Below, one piece after another: positions 6,644 through 11,679 of a DNA stretch of 27,348 nucleotides (positions are counted from its first letter, which is position 1; each line of letters begins with the position of its first letter). The notes under the pieces were generated by a model. The model ran no database searches. It worked only from the letters and a program-made list of their open reading frames with translations, and was not told where the DNA came from. Source of the DNA: a virus; IMG/VR virus record IMGVR_UViG_3300044620_001736, positions 1 through 27,348 of that record; one strand, given 5' to 3'. Both the position numbers and the translations under genes were made by a program.

Positions 6644-6867
6644 CAGCATTAGCAAGAAAAGGTCAACAGTAGATGTGTGGACTATATCTTCACCCTTCAA
6701 AGAAGGGGCTGGGCACTTAAACCTGTTATTAAGGGGACTAAACCCCTCAGGTAGTCTCTGAACCTTCCTCAAGTGTACTTGAGGCTTGGCTGCTGATTGC
6801 CTTTCGGTTTCCAGCAATTCACCCAGTTTCGTCAATACTCTTACGAGTAAGGGACACCGATTAGTTA

Positions 6868-7046
6868 ATGTCTACGGGAGGAGCAGCAATGAAAGCAACA
6901 ATGAAACAAATAGTAGCAGCAAGAAGGGTAGGAATCATTAGAGTTCCGAACCAACCGACATAGAGACGGTTATCGGTAGAAGTTACCCACTCACAGAATT
7001 GTTCCCAAGTGTTACTTCCACGCTGTTGAGCGAGGGTAGCAGTCAT
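6868..7046 (-). CDS. psbA: psbA exon 1 (D1 residues 1-60)
   Basis: Encodes the D1 N-terminus [20 protein letters not shown], then [19 protein letters not shown] and the first membrane helix ([20 protein letters not shown]). It ends after the second base of codon 60 (GAC AT). Without splicing, translation would read one intron codon (Asn) and stop at once. The start at 7046 gives the standard D1 N-terminus. An early-type promoter and an overlapping late box lie 63-96 bases upstream, with a long hairpin in the leader. Confidence 0.97.
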
Positions 7047-7078
7047 AGTTTTAAAAGAACGTAGTGTTTGTAAAAATA

Positions 7079-7106
7079 TGTTAAGGAATGTGTTGATTCC
7101 TTAACA
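7079..7106 (-). promoter_or_regulatory. 11-bp hairpin in the psbA leader
   Basis: A perfect inverted repeat TGTTAAGGAAT/ATTCCTTAACA with a 6-base loop (CAACAC) lies immediately downstream of the psbA promoter, followed by TATTTTTAC. It would form at the 5' end of the mRNA and could stabilise it or act as a weak attenuator. Confidence 0.75.
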
Positions 7107-7108
7107 CT

Positions 7109-7142
7109 TATTTATAGTAGCACAGGTTGCAAAATTTGTCAA
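7109..7142 (-). promoter_or_regulatory. psbA dual promoter: sigma70-like plus late box
   Basis: TTGACA (7137-7142) and TACTAT (7114-7119) with a 17-base spacer form an early-type promoter. TATAAATA (7109-7116) overlaps its -10 and matches the T4 late consensus. psbA could thus be transcribed both early and late. Confidence 0.82.
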
Positions 7143-7178
7143 GGGGTCTCCTAAATATAATTGAGTTGAAAAAAATCT

Positions 7179-7343
7179 ATGTACAGACTTAACTCAGACG
7201 ACGTAGACTACTTAATTTTAGCTTGCAATGCTTATCAGGAAAAAACTGGTTCTGAAGAAATGTGGGATGTATTCAATGAACTGAAAGAAAAATTATATAC
7301 CTACATGGAGCAGAATCTATATGGACGAGAGAAGAACATTTAA
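7179..7343 (+). CDS. Small plus-strand hypothetical protein, 54 aa
   Basis: Begins MYRLNSDDVDYLILACNAYQ and ends QNLYGREKNI; predicted helical, acidic and soluble. It is the first of a short plus-strand cluster divergent from psbA. It overlaps the next gene by 23 bases and has GAGTTGAAAAAA upstream as a weak ribosome binding site. A TAAATATAAT stretch near 7152-7161 could hold a promoter, but no good -35 is visible. Function unknown. Confidence 0.6.
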   Translation: MYRLNSDDVDYLILACNAYQEKTGSEEMWDVFNELKEKLYTYMEQNLYGREKNI

Positions 7344-7518
7344 TACTCCCATCAGGGAACCCTGGAATGCTCCTATTCATAATATATTAAAAGCTATAGA
7401 CAATCACACAAGACAATATTTGAATACTGAAGATCCATGGCATGAAGAGAAAGCTAACATGCTAAGGGAATATTTACATGAATTAAAAACTTGGATTCAC
7501 AAAGAAGAAAATGAATGA
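7321..7518 (+). CDS. Small plus-strand hypothetical protein, 65 aa
   Basis: A 65-residue soluble, charged, helical protein (EDPWHEEKANMLREYLHELK) without a recognisable motif. The start ATG is inside the end of the previous gene and the stop overlaps the start of the next, the usual packing of co-translated phage genes. Some sequence character (many short acidic helices) resembles its 54-residue neighbour, but I cannot show homology. Function unknown. Confidence 0.7.
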   Translation: MDERRTFNTPIREPWNAPIHNILKAIDNHTRQYLNTEDPWHEEKANMLREYLHELKTWIHKEENE

Positions 7519-7636
7519 CTTTCCATGGGGAGTTTCAATAGGACTCGGAATAGTATTATTAGGCACATTAAGTTTTTTAATCTACATTATGATGTTAGAT
7601 TACTTAGAGGGTAATGACAAAAACAATACTCATTGA
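7511..7636 (+). CDS. Small plus-strand membrane protein, 41 aa
   Basis: MNDFPWGVSIGLGIVLLGTL followed by SFLIYIMMLDYLEGN: a single hydrophobic helix of about 22 residues with short polar ends. Its start overlaps the stop of the 65-residue gene by 8 bases. A good plus-strand terminator follows at 7696-7733. Function unknown; a small host-membrane effector is one possibility, with no direct evidence. Confidence 0.6.
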   Translation: MNDFPWGVSIGLGIVLLGTLSFLIYIMMLDYLEGNDKNNTH

Positions 7637-7781
7637 ATTGTTGATCATAGCTAGATTATTAACTAATGATGGAATGATGCTAGAAAATAGAAGACCTCAA
7701 CCGAAAAGACAATCGGTTGAGCTTTTTCGTTTTATTCGTAGACCAGCTAAAAAAGGCAGAAAACTATTTAAGTTTACCTAA
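7614..7781 (+). CDS. Doubtful plus-strand ORF crossing a terminator
   Basis: A 55-residue frame (MTKTILIELLIIARLLTNDG...) overlaps the end of the 41-residue gene. It is hydrophobic at the start and very basic at the end. It runs through a strong plus-strand terminator (7696-7733) and 18 bases into the convergent lysozyme gene, so most transcripts would stop before its own stop codon. It may be spurious, or a truncated message may be translated. Confidence 0.25.
   Translation: MTKTILIELLIIARLLTNDGMMLENRRPQPKRQSVELFRFIRRPAKKGRKLFKFT
7696..7733 (+). terminator. Terminator of the plus-strand cluster
   Basis: Perfect 8-bp stem CTCAACCG/CGGTTGAG, 10-base loop, then CTTTTTCGTTTT. It ends transcription before the convergent lysozyme gene. 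Confidence 0.88.
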
Positions 7782-8396
7782 TCCATTTTCCCATAAAGAA
7801 CCCTCTGCTCGTCTTCTTCTAGCTAATCCTTTCTCTACAGATGATCCTGGATTACGATACCGATAGAGTGCTTCTGGAACAAGATGCCAAGATTTATCTT
7901 TTAATACTTTGGTAATGGTATTAAACCCATCTGATCCATAAAAATTTGCACCAAGATTATATGCAAATGAAAGTAGTGCCCCTCTCATTTCTTCATTCAT
8001 TTCATTCCAATATGGAATCTTGGTTAGTGGAGGAAGAAACTGATTCCTAGCTTGATACTCAAGTAATTCATCTGCCTGTAATTGAGTAATCTTATCAGTG
8101 ATCTTAAATGGCTTTCCATTCATATCTCTGGTACTTCCCCATCCGATGGTAATTGGAAGTCCACCAGTATGAGGATCATAATATGCACTTAATTCACATC
8201 CTTCAAATTCTTTGATTAAATCCAATCCACATTCTGGAACTATAGATGGGTTGGATACTTTATATTCGTTTCTAAATCTTTTAGCAAATTCTTCTAGTAC
8301 ATTAGGAGAAGTATTTTGCTGTAAATACTCCCACGCATCGTTTTGATGCATATATCCTTTACTATGCTTTGCCGCATCAATAAATTTTATAGCCAT
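7764..8396 (-). CDS. T4-type lysozyme (GH24 endolysin)
   Basis: A muramidase that cleaves the glycan strands of host peptidoglycan at lysis, 210 residues. The GH24 core starts near residue 57: KEFEGCELSAYYDPHTGGLP then ITIGWGS, with catalytic-type residues E65, D74 and T83. About 55 extra residues precede the core, with no signal peptide visible, so export would need a holin, which I do not identify here. The ATG at 8396 sits immediately after the T-tract of the terminator of the upstream hli gene, and no early-type promoter is visible in that short interval; readthrough or an unrecognised late signal may express it. Confidence 0.92.
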   Translation of the reverse strand: MAIKFIDAAKHSKGYMHQNDAWEYLQQNTSPNVLEEFAKRFRNEYKVSNPSIVPECGLDLIKEFEGCELSAYYDPHTGGLPITIGWGSTRDMNGKPFKITDKITQLQADELLEYQARNQFLPPLTKIPYWNEMNEEMRGALLSFAYNLGANFYGSDGFNTITKVLKDKSWHLVPEALYRYRNPGSSVEKGLARRRRAEGSLWENGLGKLK

Positions 8397-8421
8397 AAAA
8401 AAAGGAGGTGTAGAACCTCCT
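8397..8421 (-). terminator. Terminator after the hli gene
   Basis: Minus-strand stem AGGAGGT/ACCTCCT with a 5-base loop, followed by TTTTTTT that runs directly into the lysozyme start codon. Confidence 0.87.
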
Positions 8422-8443
8422 GTATTTAGTTATTCGATTGTTA

Positions 8444-8563
8444 TCACCAGACGCCAGGAATAATCTGACCAGTAGTGAGATAGGTTCCGACTGCGACTAC
8501 GAAACCAAGCATAGCGAGGCGACCATTAAGTGTTTCAGCCTCAGGTGTCCATCCGAATTTCAT
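8444..8563 (-). CDS. hli: High-light-inducible protein (short Hli), 39 aa
   Basis: A one-helix chlorophyll-binding-type protein of the thylakoid membrane that protects photosystems under stress; phage copies are thought to support the host during infection. The sequence MKFGWTPEAETLNGRLAMLG continues FVVAVGTYLTTGQIIPGVW. The Hli signature NGRLAMLGF lies at residues 13-21, at the start of the single membrane helix. Start ATG 8563 has AGGAG 9 bases upstream. It follows ferredoxin by 17 bases and a terminator follows it, so hli, the small peptide, ferredoxin and this hli form one transcription unit. Confidence 0.93.
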   Translation of the reverse strand: MKFGWTPEAETLNGRLAMLGFVVAVGTYLTTGQIIPGVW

Positions 8564-8580
8564 TTGTTTTCTCCTGTTAA

Positions 8581-8871
8581 TTAAAGGTTTTCTTCTTGTT
8601 CAGTTAGAATTACACAATCAGATTTAGGATATGCTACACAAGTAAGTACCCATCCATCTGATAGTTGATCATCATCAAGGAACGATTGTTCCTCATTATC
8701 AACTTCACCTTGAATCAGTTTGCCCGCACAAGCAGAACAGGCACCAGCACGACATGATGAAGGAAGATCTACTCCTGCTTCCTCAGCAGCTTCAAGGATA
8801 TATTGATCCTCAGCACACTGAATAGTTTGTTCGGTTCCATCTGGGGAACGAAGAGTAATTTGATAAGTCAT
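8581..8871 (-). CDS. petF: Plant-type [2Fe-2S] ferredoxin
   Basis: A soluble electron carrier that accepts electrons from photosystem I and can feed reductases, including bilin or nucleotide-reducing systems. 96 residues, normal length. The cluster cysteines are C40, C45, C48 and C78 in [15 protein letters not shown] and WVLTCVAYP. The start at 8871 shares one base with the stop of the 28-residue membrane peptide (TAATG), so translation is coupled. A consensus promoter lies at 8935-8963. Its position between two hli genes fits a photosynthesis-support block. Confidence 0.96.
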   Translation of the reverse strand: MTYQITLRSPDGTEQTIQCAEDQYILEAAEEAGVDLPSSCRAGACSACAGKLIQGEVDNEEQSFLDDDQLSDGWVLTCVAYPKSDCVILTEQEENL

Positions 8872-8957
8872 TAGTAAGTTTCAGATAATTGATTTACAGC
8901 GTATGCCAACAGTACAAGGAAGGCAACACTAGTAATTATAAAGATAAATTCAGTCAT
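8871..8957 (-). CDS. 28-residue single-helix membrane peptide
   Basis: Reads [20 protein letters not shown] then VNQLSETY. The first 22 residues are one hydrophobic helix, like the tiny subunits of photosystems or cytochrome b6f, but I cannot match it to a named one. Its stop overlaps the ferredoxin start (TAATG), strong evidence for a translated unit. A consensus promoter overlaps its first codons, so a full message must come from the promoter upstream of the preceding hli gene at 9190-9218. Confidence 0.6.
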   Translation of the reverse strand: MTEFIFIITSVAFLVLLAYAVNQLSETY

Positions 8958-8963
8958 TGTCAA
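8935..8963 (-). promoter_or_regulatory. Consensus sigma70 promoter inside the small peptide gene
   Basis: TTGACA (8958-8963), 17-base spacer, TATAAT (8935-8940), perfect at both hexamers on the minus strand. The -35 ends just before the peptide's ATG and the -10 covers codons 6-8, so it would yield a message for ferredoxin and hli without the peptide. Confidence 0.85.
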
Positions 8964-8970
8964 TTATTTG

Positions 8971-9165
8971 TCAGAAGATCCCGAAAAAGAACTTGCCAGT
9001 GCCAAGATAAGAAATGAACCCAGCAATAATACCGACCATTGCCCAGCGCCCATTGTACTTCTCCTTTACTTGATTTGGAGTATCCATTCCGTAGTTTTCA
9101 TAATACATTACAGGTTCTTTGGCAAACATATTTTGTTGGCCGAACTCATTAGATGTTACAGTCAT
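8971..9165 (-). CDS. hli: High-light-inducible protein, 64 aa
   Basis: A thylakoid-membrane Hli protein. The signature EKYNGRWAMVGIIAGFISYL lies in the C-terminal third, the expected position, preceded by a polar N-terminus (MTVTSNEFGQQNMFAKEPVM). I start at 9165 rather than at an upstream Met because the -10 box at 9190-9195 puts the transcript start just above this ATG. It is the first gene of the photosynthesis-support unit; the 28-residue peptide and ferredoxin follow at short spacing. Confidence 0.93.
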   Translation of the reverse strand: MTVTSNEFGQQNMFAKEPVMYYENYGMDTPNQVKEKYNGRWAMVGIIAGFISYLGTGKFFFGIF

Positions 9166-9189
9166 TTTGTTGTTACAAATTGTTACAAT

Positions 9190-9218
9190 ATTATATATGA
9201 AAAAGGGGGTTTTGTCAA
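9190..9218 (-). promoter_or_regulatory. Consensus sigma70 promoter for hli-ferredoxin unit
   Basis: TTGACA (9213-9218), 17-base spacer, TATAAT (9190-9195) on the minus strand. The -35 lies in and beside the loop of the terminator of the upstream porin-like gene. Confidence 0.9.
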
Positions 9219-9223
9219 CCCCC
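9200..9223 (-). terminator. Terminator of the SLH-porin gene, sharing bases with promoter
   Basis: Stem GGGGGTT/AACCCCC around loop GACAA, followed by TTTTT on the minus strand. It lies 14 bases below the stop of the porin-like gene and overlaps the next promoter. Confidence 0.87.
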
Positions 9224-9236
9224 AATTGTCAGAAAA

Positions 9237-10118
9237 TCAGAACTTGAATCCCAGACCCGTGGTGAACACGGGAGAATAGGTTCCGTTGGTAGCACCATAG
9301 CTGTTAGCAGCATTGGTGGTAGGGAACTTCAGATCAGCAAAACCAACTAGTGAATTGGTTAGACGACCTTCAATACCTAGAGCAAGTACAACTTGACCTT
9401 TCTCGCCAACAGCAGACTGGAAATTAGCAGCAGTGTTGTTCACGAAAGGAATCTGATAACCAACACCAGTATAGATGTTAGCACGGCTCACACCAGAAGC
9501 AGCCTTAGCAATACTCCAGTCATAGGCAACTAGAGCACCACCTGCAGCACCAATCTCACCAGCAGGAGTGCCTACTAGGTTAGCATATGGACGAACAGAA
9601 ACAGCATTCTGATTAGCAAAGGTCTTTACAGCATAACGACCTTGAACAGTAGCACCAGAGATAGTACGGTTCTCAGTGTAACCATTGCCATCAACGCCTT
9701 GCTTGTTTAGAAGAACACCAGCACCTAGGTAGTTACCTACACCCTGAGCCTTTTGAGCAGCAGCCACTTCTAGTGCAGTTACACGGGCATTAGTAGCACC
9801 GAGTTCCTTAGCAAATTCTGCACGAAGAGCAGCAGCTAGTTGTGCATCTGCAGCAGTTTGGAATTCGCTGATACGATCCAGACATGCATTAGTGAGTGCA
9901 GCAAGTTGAGCACGAGTAGCAGGTTCACCAGGACGGAAAGTGCCATCAGGGAAACCAGCAACACAACCATAACGGGATACTAGGTTAGAGATAGCCTGAT
10001 ATGACCACTCGGTTGGTTGAACATCACGCAGTTGTGAAACACTGGTGACTTGTGCCATGGCAGGAGAGATTGCAGTTGCAGCAACAACACCAGCAGCAAT
10101 AAATGAACGAATCATCAT
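9237..10118 (-). CDS. SLH-domain outer-membrane porin-like protein
   Basis: 293 residues. A signal peptide (MMIRSFIAAGVVAATAISPAMA, cleavage likely after AMA at residue 22) precedes an S-layer-homology domain, about residues 28-85 (LRDVQPTEWSYQAISNLV, FPDGTFRPGEPATRAQLAAL). A short coiled coil (about 86-125) and a C-terminal strand-rich region ending in FTTGLGFKF, a typical outer-membrane terminal Phe, follow. This is the layout of cyanobacterial Som-type porins, but the barrel part, about 170 residues, is much shorter than host porins. Product probably exported to the outer membrane or periplasm; role in infection unknown. Transfer from a host is inferred. A late box lies upstream at 10145. 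Confidence 0.85.
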   Translation of the reverse strand: MMIRSFIAAGVVAATAISPAMAQVTSVSQLRDVQPTEWSYQAISNLVSRYGCVAGFPDGTFRPGEPATRAQLAALTNACLDRISEFQTAADAQLAAALRAEFAKELGATNARVTALEVAAAQKAQGVGNYLGAGVLLNKQGVDGNGYTENRTISGATVQGRYAVKTFANQNAVSVRPYANLVGTPAGEIGAAGGALVAYDWSIAKAASGVSRANIYTGVGYQIPFVNNTAANFQSAVGEKGQVVLALGIEGRLTNSLVGFADLKFPTTNAANSYGATNGTYSPVFTTGLGFKF

Positions 10119-10144
10119 AATTTTAAATGATTAACTACAGATTT

Positions 10145-10152
10145 TATTTATA
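10145..10152 (-). promoter_or_regulatory. Late promoter box for the porin-like gene
   Basis: TATAAATA on the minus strand, 27 bases upstream of the start codon and directly after the tRNA-like element. Confidence 0.65.
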
Positions 10153-10155
10153 TTT

Positions 10156-10225
10156 GGGAAGTGGTTGGAATCGAACCAACTACTGTATGGATTGTCTCCG
10201 TGCCGTTCCAGTTGGCTTCACTTCC
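10156..10225 (-). tRNA. tRNA-like element with abnormal anticodon arm
   Basis: 70 bases. Acceptor GGAAGTG/CACTTCC is perfect; D-arm GCC/GGC has a GG-containing loop; T-arm GTTGG/CCAAC has loop TTCGATT. But the 20 bases where the anticodon arm should be form only GGA/TCC, not a 5-bp stem with a 7-base loop, so no anticodon can be assigned. It is either a decayed tRNA or a tRNA-like RNA. A near-consensus promoter sits directly upstream. Confidence 0.55.
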
Positions 10226-10235
10226 ATGAAATCCT

Positions 10236-10264
10236 ACTATAGCAGGAGTTGTGGGGGCTGTCAA
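10236..10264 (-). promoter_or_regulatory. Sigma70-like promoter for tRNA-like element and porin
   Basis: TTGACA (10259-10264), 17-base spacer, TATAGT (10236-10241) on the minus strand. GGGGG and CCCCC flank the -35 and could form a hairpin around it, without a T-tract. Confidence 0.85.
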
Positions 10265-10418
10265 CCCCCTTTGCAGGCTCGCCACCAGTTTTGAGTACGA
10301 GAAAACTGGAAACTCGGCAGAGTAAAAACTCCTCATCCGCACCAGTCGGCATATTTTATGTCCATCCGACGAGGACTAAATTGGGTCATACTTGACTCCA
10401 CCAGGGCAAGTTTTTAAG
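10265..10418 (-). other. Hairpin-rich spacer, no gene seen
   Basis: Serial stem-loops: GTCGG/CCGAC with a CATA-TTT-TATG core, GAGT/ACTC, and an 8-bp perfect stem CCAGTTTT/AAAACTGG. No ORF or tRNA is recognised. It may be untranslated RNA or insulating structure. Confidence 0.45.
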
Positions 10419-10658
10419 TCATTCCGAGACTTCTATATCATTGTATATTTGCCAGATATACTGTTTATGTTCTTCAAGTTTTTGAATTGTCTCATGCATT
10501 TTAATATAATTTTTTAGATCTAAACGATCTTCAATTTGTTTTAGTGTTGTAATTACACTTTGTATTTCGTCACATACATTCAATAACTTGAGAGAACAAT
10601 AAGTTGTTTTTTGCATGGGAATTAGGGGACGCATCCGACCAGTACTGTTATAGACCAT
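10419..10658 (-). CDS. Hypothetical helical protein, 79 aa
   Basis: A soluble protein whose C-terminal 55 residues look like two long helices (VCDEIQSVITTLKQIEDRL, MHETIQKLEEHKQYIWQIY), possibly a helical hairpin or coiled coil. The start is uncertain: the Met at 10658 gives the longest form, while internal Met codons at residues 9 and 15 are possible and none has a strong ribosome binding site. It lies 20 bases downstream of the zinc-finger ORF. Function unknown. Confidence 0.65.
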   Translation of the reverse strand: MVYNSTGRMRPLIPMQKTTYCSLKLLNVCDEIQSVITTLKQIEDRLDLKNYIKMHETIQKLEEHKQYIWQIYNDIEVSE

Positions 10659-10678
10659 CCGTGTCTCTGTGTATTTAG

Positions 10679-10885
10679 TTATTCTTTGGATTTTGGTTTA
10701 TTGCATTCGTTACAATAATATGAAAATCCTGACCTGAAATATTTTACCACTTGGTAGTGGTCTTTGTCAAGGGGGTACTCAGTGTGACATTTTGAGCACT
10801 GTCTAGTCCCACCACCAGCAGAGGTTTTCAAGGGTGTTGATGAACTGCTCGTGATAGACTGTACGGCTCGGATTAGGTTTACCAT
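10679..10885 (-). CDS. Small zinc-finger protein, possible EndoVII-type fragment
   Basis: Up to 68 residues. The C-terminal 40 have CSKC and CNEC pairs about 24 residues apart (CSKCHTEYPLDKDHY...YYCNECNK), like the N-terminal zinc module of EndoVII-like endonucleases such as the one at 4778-5140. The catalytic DHCH/CNxGLG part is absent. The only ATG overlaps the upstream gene by 83 bases, and residues 1-28 look like a shifted-frame tail, so this may be a remnant rather than an intact gene. A promoter-like pair lies inside it. Confidence 0.5.
   Translation of the reverse strand: MVNLIRAVQSITSSSSTPLKTSAGGGTRQCSKCHTEYPLDKDHYQVVKYFRSGFSYYCNECNKPKSKE
10741..10770 (-). promoter_or_regulatory. Possible sigma70-like promoter inside zinc-finger ORF
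   Basis: TTGACA (10765-10770), 18-base spacer, TAAAAT (10741-10746) on the minus strand. It is weaker than the others because of the spacer and its coding location; it could drive the gene at 10419-10658. Confidence 0.4.
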
Positions 10886-11384
10886 CTTTCATGTCTTGGA
10901 GATACTGTATGATACCACGAACCACAGGGGTGTCCTGGAAATATTCGTACATTTTGTAACAATCAAACTTTTCAATGTATTCAACGAATCCATGCAAAGG
11001 TGCCATGTTACGACGATAGGCATAGATAAATACATCTTCATCTTTGATACCTTCTTTGTTTAGAATTTGAAGTGGAGTATATTTTTCTCCATCGTGTTCT
11101 TCTTCAAGTTCTATTGGATCATCAAATACAAAATGAAGACCGTCATAATACTTATCATGAAGTTCTTTATCTGGTGCTACACGAAGCTTTTCATTTTCTT
11201 CCAGATAATAGTTCATGCGGGCTTTAGCTTCTTCGTTGGTTAGACGAAACACGATATTGCCAATGTAGTAATCTACAGGACCTCCATACATGTTTTCGGA
11301 TGTTCTTTTTCTGAATGACAGATGAGTAATCTCAAATCCAGGTTCTTCGTATTCAGTTTCAACTAATCCTTGTGAAATAGTCAT
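10803..11384 (-). CDS. Hypothetical acidic protein, 193 aa
   Basis: A soluble acidic protein with many aromatic residues (ENMYGGPVDYYIGNIVFRLT, DKYYDGLHFVFDDPIELEEE) ending CWWWD. No signal peptide, membrane segment or known catalytic motif. Its ATG overlaps the stop of the upstream 67-residue gene as ATGA, so the two are coupled. Function unknown; I find nothing in the neighbourhood, which is a tRNA array, that predicts one. Confidence 0.8.
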   Translation of the reverse strand: MTISQGLVETEYEEPGFEITHLSFRKRTSENMYGGPVDYYIGNIVFRLTNEEAKARMNYYLEENEKLRVAPDKELHDKYYDGLHFVFDDPIELEEEHDGEKYTPLQILNKEGIKDEDVFIYAYRRNMAPLHGFVEYIEKFDCYKMYEYFQDTPVVRGIIQYLQDMKDGKPNPSRTVYHEQFINTLENLCWWWD

Positions 11385-11584
11385 ACTTCAAAAGTGTCAA
11401 GGTCTTTACCAGCTTTGATGGATTCTTTGCGGAGTTTCTTCAAATCCTTCATCATGGTTTTAATTTCTTTGTATGCATCATCGGCATTCATCTTACCACC
11501 GATTTCCAATCCGACGATAAGATCTACCTTATCACCGAATCTAGCAAGTGCTCTTTCAAATTCAGTAAGTGATTCGTAACCCAT
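11381..11584 (-). CDS. Hypothetical protein, 67 aa
   Basis: A soluble helical protein (LTEFERALARFGDKVDLIVG, then EIKTMMKDLKKLRKESIKAG). Charged and probably a helical bundle or coiled-coil partner. It begins 22 bases below tRNA-Thr and overlaps the next gene by ATGA. No family recognised. Confidence 0.75.
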   Translation of the reverse strand: MGYESLTEFERALARFGDKVDLIVGLEIGGKMNADDAYKEIKTMMKDLKKLRKESIKAGKDLDTFEV

Positions 11585-11605
11585 AATAAGTTAATTAATT
11601 AACTA

Positions 11606-11679
11606 AGCCCAAGATCGGACTTGAACCGATGGCCTACGCTTTACAAAAGCGTTGCTCTATCCAACTGAGCTACTCAGGC
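11606..11679 (-). tRNA. tRNA-Thr (UGU)
   Basis: 74 bases. Acceptor GCCTGAG/CTTGGGC with G.T pairs; anticodon stem ACGCT/AGCGT with loop TTTGTAA, anticodon TGT; T-loop TTCAAGT. CCA is not encoded. The first 10 bases overlap the end of the upstream protein gene. Confidence 0.95.

Larger units (their letters stand above)
6154..6867 (-). mobile_element. Group I intron in psbA, 714 bases
   Basis: Splice sites are set by base pairing. Exon 1 ends GACAT, which pairs with GTGTC about 10 bases into the intron (P1, with the required U.G at the cut). The last intron base is G. Conserved group I core elements are visible: AATTGCTGGAAACC (P4 side), GTTCAGAGACTACC (R/P7 5' strand, about 6750-6763), a GGGG/CCCC hairpin for P8, and GAAGATATAGTCC (P7 3' strand, about 6679-6691). 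The endonuclease ORF lies downstream of the core in the P9 region and stops 7 bases before the 3' splice site, so it does not interrupt the ribozyme core. Insertion is in phase 2 of codon 60. Confidence 0.93.

Noticed and set aside
6635-6835. Minus-strand open frame of 66 codons within the psbA intron
   Set aside because: It spans the P4-P8 ribozyme core, has no ribosome binding site, and its codons are explained by conserved intron RNA elements.
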